The notes under the pieces are model-generated. The model worked only from the letters and a program-made list of their open reading frames with translations, searched no databases and was not told the DNA's origin. Position numbers and translations under genes: made by a program. A stretch of 9,969 bases of DNA. Origin: JALEGB01 sp038530925. Its GTDB lineage: Bacteria; Pseudomonadota; Alphaproteobacteria; Rhodobacterales; Rhodobacteraceae. The stretch is from contig JBCBCG010000159.1 in NCBI GenBank assembly GCA_038530925.1, positions 1-9,969 of the forward strand, given 5' to 3'. How positions within the stretch are numbered: the first letter of the stretch is position 1; each line of letters opens with the position of its first letter. Of this stretch, positions 1 through 6,014 are shown piece after piece.

Positions 1-3000
1 TCCGATCTGACCGTAAGACGCCGTTGGATCGAGTAATTCAATCGGACTTACTATTCCACTCGTATCCCACCCTCGCTGCTCATGGCTATGGTATTGAAAC
101 GCCGAAATCACGTTTTGCGTGCGCAATATATCGTAACTTTCTGGATCAACCGTTATCCCATTACGGTTTGGGTGAGCATCTTGGTCAGAGCGACGGTGCA
201 TCTGCACAGACTCCGTTGGCACATCTTGATTAAGTACAGGATGATACACAAAAGGTGGCCAAGCGCTCAATGTTCCCCCAAGTCTAAAGTCTTGCGATGT
301 CAGTGGGCGCGTCGCCAGGTGGCCATCATTTGTTCTACCGAGGATCCTATGATTCTGCGAGGAGGTCATCCACGATCCAAATAGCGGTGTTACGCTAGAC
401 TCTGATAGTGAGACCAGTCTGTCCATTGGAACATCAAGGAGCGCAAGTTTTCTAAGCTTTGTATCGTTCGAAGCAACGTCAGCTTCTGACATCCCGGTCG
501 TTGAAAAGCTGCGTCCAAATGCTTGATAAAACCTCGAATCGGTCTCTCCATATTGTGAAGAGGTGGCGCCAAAAGAAGGGGGGGATGTGACTTGAGTTCT
601 AAAATTTCTTCGATTCAACGGATGCTCGTGCATTCCCGAAACGCCTGAAACCCGCGCCCCATCTGGGAGTATCGTCGCGATTTGGCTCATGTTCATTGTG
701 CCAACGACATTGGCTCGCTGCCCAAATACCAAGCTCGATAAAACTTGATGCCGTTCTTCACCGTCTCCAGTGATATATGAGACAATTAACCCGGATTTTT
801 CCATTTCAAGATCCTGGGTCCCCAAAAAATCACCAGATCTTGCATAGTTACTATAATCCGAAATTAGGCCAGCCAAGCCAGCATGCGCCTCGTCGAGCGA
901 GTCGTATTCCTTTGCATATTCTGCGAACATTGCCTGCCCGTCAGGCGACGCAGCAATCTCGATGAATGTTTGCTGTGGTCCTGTTAAGGTGACGCCTTGT
1001 GGCAAACCTTCTAGGATTTGAGTTAACCCTAAGCTGCCATCAGTCATTACATAAGACGCTCCATTTGGTAGCGTTAGGGCCGCGACAGTGTTGCTGAACT
1101 CATGTAGTATCTGGCCGTTTCCTGTGTTTGAGGATGGATAAATTCTCTCGAGATTGGTTAGTGTGTTCTCCTCTAGAAGATCAAATTCAATATCTTCTGC
1201 GCTGTTTGATGTTGAATCGTTTGGATTGTTTAGGGTGTTCGAGTTGGGGGAGTCTTCAAAAGCGCTCGCGACGTCTAAAAACTCGCGGTATATCTGCGAT
1301 GCGGACGTTCCACCAGGAAATTCACTTGATCGAAATGGTGCTGAGTTTGTTCGGTTTGAGGCTTCATTAAGTAAATTTATCTCTCCACTGATTGTGAGGT
1401 TGCTCGGCGCTGGAGCCGGGATCAGACCATTATTCAATAGGGTCGTACTCGAATTTGAAATAAAGCCGGAGCCATTCATCAACCCATCGAAAGCGAGTTC
1501 AGTCGCAAAATTCGTCGCCAGCCCCCCCAAAGTGATCGGCTCGCCTGTAACGATGGCTTCGGCTCCGGTTTCGACGAAGGCATTCGCAGCGCTCAAGAGC
1601 AATGGATTTCTGATCACTTGAGCGAGCGGCATGCCGACGACGCTTGTTATCGTGGTGACCGCGAGTTCTTCGTGGAGTGGCGGTAATTGTAAATCTATAT
1701 CGAGCCGAGCCGCCAATTCTTGCGATGGAACACGAAGACCCAGATAAGACGCAACGAAGGTCGTTCCGCCAACGATGGTGCCGGCGAGCGCGTTTCCTCC
1801 TGTCGCCGTGGTTGTCGATGCTCCTGCGGTCAGCCCCAATTTGGCGGCGAGGGCGGAGCGTCCGAACCCAATTGCGACTGAACCGATGGTGTTCCCTCGC
1901 ACTTCCGCCGCTTGCGCGATTGGCCGCAGAACTTGAAGGGTTTCCTCTGTTTTCTCAGCAAAGATATTCGCTTTGAGCTCGAAATCTTCAAATGCTGTCG
2001 CGATGTCGGAGTTCGGGTTGCTTTGCTCCTCATTCATCTCCTGGACAAGCGCGTTTCGCGCATTGAGAAGCTGCCTGAATTCGTCTGGGAGCACTTCTTG
2101 AGCGAGAACTTCGGCGCCGACGAGATCATATCCATCGCCGGTCAGCGTCGTTTGCGTCGACAGGGCGAGGGCGCCGAGCCAATTGACGCTGTTTTCAAAC
2201 GCGGAAATGTCGCTCGTGATCCCAAGCGCTGAGTAAAGATACTCATCGATCTTGCGAATGTAGTTGACATAAACGGGATCTGTCGCCGTGAGAGGCGTCA
2301 TCCCCTCGCTGAGAGGGATGGTATTGACGTTTTCGTCGGCGTTTGAGGCGCTGACTTGTTCATTGGTGGCACTGTATCCGTTCGAGGGATCGCCGGTGAT
2401 CACAATGCCGCCGATCTGGACCCTATGGGTTGGCGGGCTCTCCGCCATGGTTTCTAGGATTGGCGCCTGTACGGCGGGCAGGCCCTCTGTCGCTTCTGAG
2501 GGTAGGGGCTCAATCGATGAATGGCCTGCCGGGATGCGACTGCGCAACTCGGCCGCACCGGCGTTATCTCCGGTTTGTTCACTCAGCAGCGCTAATTGAT
2601 TTGTTATACTGGAGACCGATGTGTTGGTCACTGTTACTGCTTCATTGGTGTATTCAGTAAAATTCTGCAAATTGTTCTGAAGGCTGGTTAGGTTTTCTGC
2701 GCTGACGTTCCCTTGTTCGATTTCATAAAGTAAATCGTTGGCCTGAGATTTGTTTTCCTGTAAGCTTTCCAGAGTTCCTTCAACGATGGCGCGGTGTTCT
2801 GGCGTCAGTTCAAGTTGAAGAATGCGCTCGAGGTGAACGATTGAATTATTTAGTTTTTCGATGTTGCCGCGGAAGCCGTCGCTGAGGTTGTCGGTGTGAT
2901 AATCAATCTCCGCCTGGCTCAAGCTTGGCGTCGTCGATGGAGCGGGCGTCGATGCGCCGGGCGTGGAAGGGGACGACGTCGTTTGAGATAGCGGCGGCGC

Positions 3001-4614
3001 AGAGAGGCTTTCCGCATAAAAACTCGTATTGGCGCTGACCGCTGCGCTGGTCACTACGATATCGCCGCCCTGATTGACCAGGCTCTCCAAATCGGCTGCG
3101 GCGTCTGTATGGCCGCGCTCGCGCAAGTCGCTGGCGAGACCAATCGCGGTGTTGTTCACGAAACTGGTGGTCTGGTTCAGCAATTGATCGACATCGCCGA
3201 CAGTGGTGCTGAGCTGCTGCTCCGTCACATCGAGCGCCAGGATCGGCATCCCGCCATTGCTGATATGTTGGGATATGTTCGCCGCGGAGGTCTGAAGGTC
3301 TGAACTCCAGCTCTGAAGCGACGCGCGCTCCTCCTCGAGCGCCGTGCGAAGCTCAGACGGGGGCAACGCGTCGATCATGTTCGACAAGGCTTGAATGCTT
3401 GTCTCAATGCGGTTGATTTGCGTGTTCAGGGTGTCGTGCAACGTCTGCGTGCGCTGGAGCGGGCTGACGCTCGACGGGGCCTGCACGTTCAACGCGTTCG
3501 ACGCTGGCGCGAAACTTTCAGGCAATTCGAACTCGGTCGCGCCGATGAGCGCTCCAGGGATCGTCGTGTCCCCGGTGGCGGCCTGAATTTGCGCGACGAG
3601 CGCGTCTTTAAAGTCCAAGAGAAACGCCTCAGGCGCGCCCACAAGGCCGAATGCTCGCGCCGACGCGGTGATCGCGTCGAGCACGACGCCGCCCGCCGAA
3701 CGCGCCGTCACCGTCTCGGCCCCGAGCTCCGTGAAAAAATCGGCTCGAGACGGCGCGTCCGCGCTCACGCCTGACGCCGCCAAAGCCTCAAAGAAGGCTG
3801 CATGCACGGCATCGCCGATCAACGCGTAATCGCCCGCGCCTTGCGAGGTCGCCGCCACCAGGGTCGTGAGCTGCAAGCCCGTGCGCCAGCCCTCTTCATC
3901 CTCCCGAAGCAGGCCCGGCAGCTCGCCCAAAAGCTCCGCCTTCTGCTGATCGAGATCTAAATAAACGAAGGCCGCCTTGTGCACGACCTCCTGCGCGGCG
4001 ACGAACTCCGTCTGCAGCGCTTCCGGTGTGCGCCCCACAAAGGCCGCGAGATCCCCCAGGCCGTCGACATCAGAGACCACGGCGAACGGCGTCGCAACAT
4101 TGTCGACGACAGTGACAGCCGCGCGTCCGACCGCTCCGGCCAAAGTATCGCGCGGCGCGGCGTCATAAGTCAGCAACTCCGCCGCGACATCGCCGCCGAA
4201 CACGGCGTTCACCAGCGCCTGCTCAGCCGCGCCTAAACTCTGCGCCTGCGCGGTCAGCCGAGCGATAGGCGCCGCGCCCTCGAGCCGCGACGCGTCGCTC
4301 TGCGCCGAAGCCGCCACGCCGGCGCCGAAGATCTCGATAGGCAGCCCCTCGGCGTTCAGCGCGCCGTGAATGAAGGGGTCGTAGACCGGCCCCGCCGCTT
4401 CCCCCTCTTCCCCTTCGGCGCCTGCTATTCCATCTGGAGAGCTTTGCCCAGAGGGCCCTTGGGTCTCGGCAGGTGTTAGAGCAACCGGCGCGTTCGCCAG
4501 GGTCGCATTGACCGCCTGCGCCAAGAAGGCGCCGTCAATCTCCGTCTCAACTTCGAGGGTTTCTTCGATCGCGTTCGCTAGCGCATCGTCTCTGTTAATG
4601 AGATCATTCGCCAT
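1..4614 (-). CDS. Giant cysteine-free protein of unknown function, C-terminus off the window
   Basis: I do not recognise this gene. I read all 1,538 codons from the ATG at 4614 down to position 1 and found no stop and no cysteine codon. The start MANDLINRDD follows a weak AGG five bases upstream; an in-frame ATG at 4734 would add 40 basic residues unlike the acidic protein that follows, so I prefer 4614. There is no signal peptide. Layout: acidic spacer (about 59-76); Ala-rich helical part (80-370); two divergent helical modules (389-515 and 569-696) around a Pro/Ser/Thr linker (539-567); a region ending in a Gly/Ala-rich hydrophobic stretch (907-958); Pro and Asn/Ser linkers (about 1067-1075, 1121-1138); then a mixed domain to the edge. 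Great length, no cysteine and no export signal are common in type I-secreted adhesins or toxins. That is inference: no RTX nonapeptides are visible in what remains. GC falls sharply after residue 560. Confidence 0.88.
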   Translation of the reverse strand, partial: MANDLINRDDALANAIEETLEVETEIDGAFLAQAVNATLANAPVALTPAETQGPSGQSSPDGIAGAEGEEGEAAGPVYDPFIHGALNAEGLPIEIFGAGVAASAQSDASRLEGAAPIARLTAQAQSLGAAEQALVNAVFGGDVAAELLTYDAAPRDTLAGAVGRAAVTVVDNVATPFAVVSDVDGLGDLAAFVGRTPEALQTEFVAAQEVVHKAAFVYLDLDQQKAELLGELPGLLREDEEGWRTGLQLTTLVAATSQGAGDYALIGDAVHAAFFEALAASGVSADAPSRADFFTELGAETVTARSAGGVVLDAITASARAFGLVGAPEAFLLDFKDALVAQIQAATGDTTIPGALIGATEFELPESFAPASNALNVQAPSSVSPLQRTQTLHDTLNTQINRIETSIQALSNMIDALPPSELRTALEEERASLQSWSSDLQTSAANISQHISNGGMPILALDVTEQQLSTTVGDVDQLLNQTTSFVNNTAIGLASDLRERGHTDAAADLESLVNQGGDIVVTSAAVSANTSFYAESLSAPPLSQTTSSPSTPGASTPAPSTTPSLSQAEIDYHTDNLSDGFRGNIEKLNNSIVHLERILQLELTPEHRAIVEGTLESLQENKSQANDLLYEIEQGNVSAENLTSLQNNLQNFTEYTNEAVTVTNTSVSSITNQLALLSEQTGDNAGAAELRSRIPAGHSSIEPLPSEATEGLPAVQAPILETMAESPPTHRVQIGGIVITGDPSNGYSATNEQVSASNADENVNTIPLSEGMTPLTATDPVYVNYIRKIDEYLYSALGITSDISAFENSVNWLGALALSTQTTLTGDGYDLVGAEVLAQEVLPDEFRQLLNARNALVQEMNEEQSNPNSDIATAFEDFELKANIFAEKTEETLQVLRPIAQAAEVRGNTIGSVAIGFGRSALAAKLGLTAGASTTTATGGNALAGTIVGGTTFVASYLGLRVPSQELAARLDIDLQLPPLHEELAVTTITSVVGMPLAQVIRNPLLLSAANAFVETGAEAIVTGEPITLGGLATNFATELAFDGLMNGSGFISNSSTTLLNNGLIPAPAPSNLTISGEINLLNEASNRTNSAPFRSSEFPGGTSASQIYREFLDVASAFEDSPNSNTLNNPNDSTSNSAEDIEFDLLEENTLTNLERIYPSSNTGNGQILHEFSNTVAALTLPNGASYVMTDGSLGLTQILEGLPQGVTLTGPQQTFIEIAASPDGQAMFAEYAKEYDSLDEAHAGLAGLISDYSNYARSGDFLGTQDLEMEKSGLIVSYITGDGEERHQVLSSLVFGQRANVVGTMNMSQIATILPDGARVSGVSGMHEHPLNRRNFRTQVTSPPSFGATSSQYGETDSRFYQAFGRSFSTTGMSEADVASNDTKLRKLALLDVPMDRLVSLSESSVTPLFGSWMTSSQNHRILGRTNDGHLATRPLTSQDFRLGGTLSAWPPFVYHPVLNQDVPTESVQMHRRSDQDAHPNRNGITVDPESYDILRTQNVISAFQYHSHEQRGWDTSGIVSPIELLDPTASYGQIG
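1741..1896 (-). other. Gly/Ala/Thr-rich hydrophobic segment of the giant protein (residues 907-958)
   Basis: About 50 residues with almost no charge: IGSVAIGFG, then SALAAKLGLTAGAS, then GGNALAGTIVGGTTFVASYL, rich in small-x3-small spacing. It could form a helical hairpin in a membrane or a packed hydrophobic core. A second milder hydrophobic patch follows at about 985-1010. The flanks are ordinary soluble sequence, so this is the only strong membrane candidate in the 1,538 residues seen. Confidence 0.4.
2527..3450 (-). repeat. Divergent internal duplication of a helical module in the giant protein
   Basis: Residues 389-515 and 569-696 align as two copies of one module. Both begin with a His-Asp or His-Thr-Asp turn (H393, H573). 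Residues 400-434 align without gaps to 585-619, sharing S-I, E-x-R and a terminal S-L-Q, about 10 identities in 35 by eye. Both end in a similar Ala-rich segment (TDAAADLES at 503-511, NAGAAELRS at 684-692). Each is preceded by a Pro/Ser/Thr-rich stretch. The heptad-like spacing of hydrophobic residues suggests coiled coil. Copy 1 is encoded in GC-rich DNA and copy 2 in AT-richer DNA. Identity is low, so this is a protein-level duplication only. Confidence 0.5.
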
Positions 4615-5070
4615 TGAGTGCCTACCCCTATTTGGTTGCGGGCTCTCGCCATCCGCACTGGCGCGGCCAAGGGGCGTTCGGTGCGGATGCGCGATCGAGC
4701 GCGTTGATTTGCCGGTAGGCTCGACCTCGAACATGACGCCAGGCTGACGAAAAAACCGGTTGCGACAAAATACCTAAGTGAGATTGCTGGAGCGATATCA
4801 ACGGCTTGCCGCCAGGCGTCGTCTTCCGATACACGCTCGATCGCCCGCGCCGATCGGCTTTGCGCCTGTCGGCGCGCGACGTTGCGAAGAGTGGTTCTTT
4901 TGGGCCCAGCTTGTCGCGGCGTTCCCATAGAAGAGTCTGACGTCTCAAGTTAGGGTCTTGTGGAGCGCCGCCTCAGTGTCCTTAAGCTCGAGTCGCATTA
5001 AATGCGCGGCGAAGTAATTCAGGCGAATCGGGGTGCGGTCTGTTATTTTTTTAAACGGAAAAATATTGCG

Positions 5071-5086
5071 CTATAATTTATTATAG
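5071..5086. promoter_or_regulatory. Perfect AT-rich palindrome in an AT island
   Basis: CTATAAT at 5071-5077 and ATTATAG at 5080-5086 form a perfect inverted repeat with a two-base TT centre. It lies inside an AT-rich island (about 5041-5093) that stands out in GC-rich DNA. Each arm contains TATAAT, one reading each way, so it could supply divergent -10 boxes, though no good -35 box sits 16-18 bases upstream on either strand. It could also be an operator. The 28 bp at 5065-5092 have the same outline as a Xer/dif site, with a GC-bearing left arm, a palindromic core and GTTGATT on the right, but the conserved TTATG core is not matched. The function is open. Confidence 0.35.
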
Positions 5087-5192
5087 TTGATTTGGTGGGC
5101 GATTTCGCGTCCAGCCGCATTAGTTAAGTCGACAGGGACGTTTTTGCGTGCATCCGCCTGCGGACCATGCCGCAACACGATTATTAGGCCTT

Positions 5193-5230
5193 CGATCTAA
5201 TCGTCGCGGCGGCGCCCGACGATCAGATCG
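5193..5230. repeat. Long stem-loop with 14-bp arms and one mismatch
   Basis: CGATCTAATCGTCG (5193-5206) pairs with CGACGATCAGATCG (5217-5230) at 13 of 14 positions around a ten-base GC-rich loop. It lies about 220 bp downstream of the thioesterase stop and upstream of the giant gene. No U-run follows it on either strand, so it is not a classical intrinsic terminator. It could block exonucleases at an mRNA end or be a protein-binding site. Confidence 0.5.
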
Positions 5231-5367
5231 CATGCGGACATAGCTCAAGCTTTCACGCCGGCTCCTCAAGCTAATGCTCGGCGCACGCTGACGCACCGGT
5301 TTTCTTGCGAAGTCCGACGGGTTCGCAGCGCTTGTTCGTGACGTCAGGACAGTCTCTATCAGTTTTC

Positions 5368-5391
5368 GAAAGTGCGCATTGAAAGTGCGCA
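5368..5391. repeat. Direct repeat, 11 bp with 13-bp period
   Basis: GAAAGTGCGCA occurs at 5368-5378 and again at 5381-5391, separated by TT. Two copies at about one helical turn could be a tandem protein-binding site or a slippage duplication. It lies just past the thioesterase 3' end. I do not recognise the motif. Confidence 0.4.
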
Positions 5392-5448
5392 GCGACAGGG
5401 CGAAACGCGGCATGGAGATCCGAGATCGAGCGCCGGTCGCTGCGTCGA

Positions 5449-5859
5449 TCACGCCTCTGTCGAGAGCTTTGTTTGGCTCACCAGCGCGATGAGCGCGCCG
5501 TCGGCGCCGGTGATGCGGGTCTCCCAGATTGAGAGGACTGGGCCGATCTTCGCAGGCGTTGCTTGGGCGGTTAGGCGTTCGCCTGGCCGCGGGCGCGCGG
5601 CGAAGCTGACGCTGCTCTGCACCGTCGCGCCGCCTACGGCCGCGACAGCGTCCGCCAAGGCCATCGCCGCGCCGCCTTGAAGCGCGCCGTCTTCCGCGCA
5701 GAATTCCGGCCGAACCGTGATGGCTCCGACGCGCCGGCCATCGCCCGCGGCGCGGAGCGTGACGCCGAGGAGGCGCGCGAAAGGCGGCGGGGCGGGCGGC
5801 GCTGTCTTGGGCCGGCGCATGGGGGCGGCGGCGATCTGAGCGGCGAGCGCAAAAAGCAT
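5449..5859 (-). CDS. PaaI-family hotdog-fold thioesterase
   Basis: This 136-residue protein probably hydrolyses an acyl-CoA thioester in the cytoplasm; the substrate cannot be told from sequence. The hotdog signature is clear: a short N-terminal lead, the strand GRRVGAITVRPEF (41-53), the turn and central helix LQGGAAMALADAVAA (60-74), then three strands including VQSSVSFAARPRPGERL and a closing GALIALVSQTKLS. The usual HGG before the central helix is QGG here (Q61-G63), a variant I recall as common in PaaI relatives, and D70 sits where the catalytic helix acid is expected. The start at 5859 is set by GGAGGT five bases upstream. A start at Met14 would remove an Ala-rich lead that looks dispensable. 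It lies 155 bp downstream of the large exported protein gene on the same strand and may share its transcript. Confidence 0.85.
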   Translation of the reverse strand: MLFALAAQIAAAPMRRPKTAPPAPPPFARLLGVTLRAAGDGRRVGAITVRPEFCAEDGALQGGAAMALADAVAAVGGATVQSSVSFAARPRPGERLTAQATPAKIGPVLSIWETRITGADGALIALVSQTKLSTEA

Positions 5860-6014
5860 GGAGCACCTCCGAAAGCGTCAGACGGGGCGCCGCAGCGTGC
5901 GACGCCGCCCCATTCGGCGCCGCCAGAGGACGGCGCGCAATGACGTTGCGGGTAAGCGCTGGCCCGACCCCGGCGCGGGCGGGCGTCGCCGGAACGCGCC
6001 GCGAGCGGCGGGCG

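Larger units (their letters stand above)
4615..5448. other. Gene-poor spacer of 834 bp between the giant gene and the thioesterase
   Basis: I find no convincing coding region or tRNA here. The longest frames, 106-116 codons on the minus strand around 4578-4948, are arginine-rich translations of GC-rich DNA with no ribosome binding site. The spacer contains the AT-rich island with a palindrome (5041-5093), a long stem-loop (5193-5230) and an 11-bp direct repeat (5368-5391). It should hold the promoter of the giant gene, but I see no clear -35/-10 pair at a normal distance from 4614. Confidence 0.6.

Noticed and set aside
1154..1621. Plus-strand 155-codon frame within the giant gene
   Set aside because: It is antisense to the continuous minus-strand frame and has no start signal or recognisable domain.
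4615..4734. N-terminal extension of the giant protein to an ATG at 4734
   Set aside because: The extra 40 residues are rich in Arg, His and Pro and unlike the acidic protein that follows, and no ribosome binding site precedes that ATG. It stays possible.
4578..4948. Two overlapping minus-strand frames of 106 and 116 codons upstream of the giant gene
   Set aside because: Basic, low-information translations without ribosome binding sites, overlapping each other; more likely leader or promoter DNA.
4615..5448. tRNA or other structured RNA gene in the large spacer
   Set aside because: I found no T-arm consensus, acceptor pairing or known RNA signature; only an isolated stem-loop is visible.
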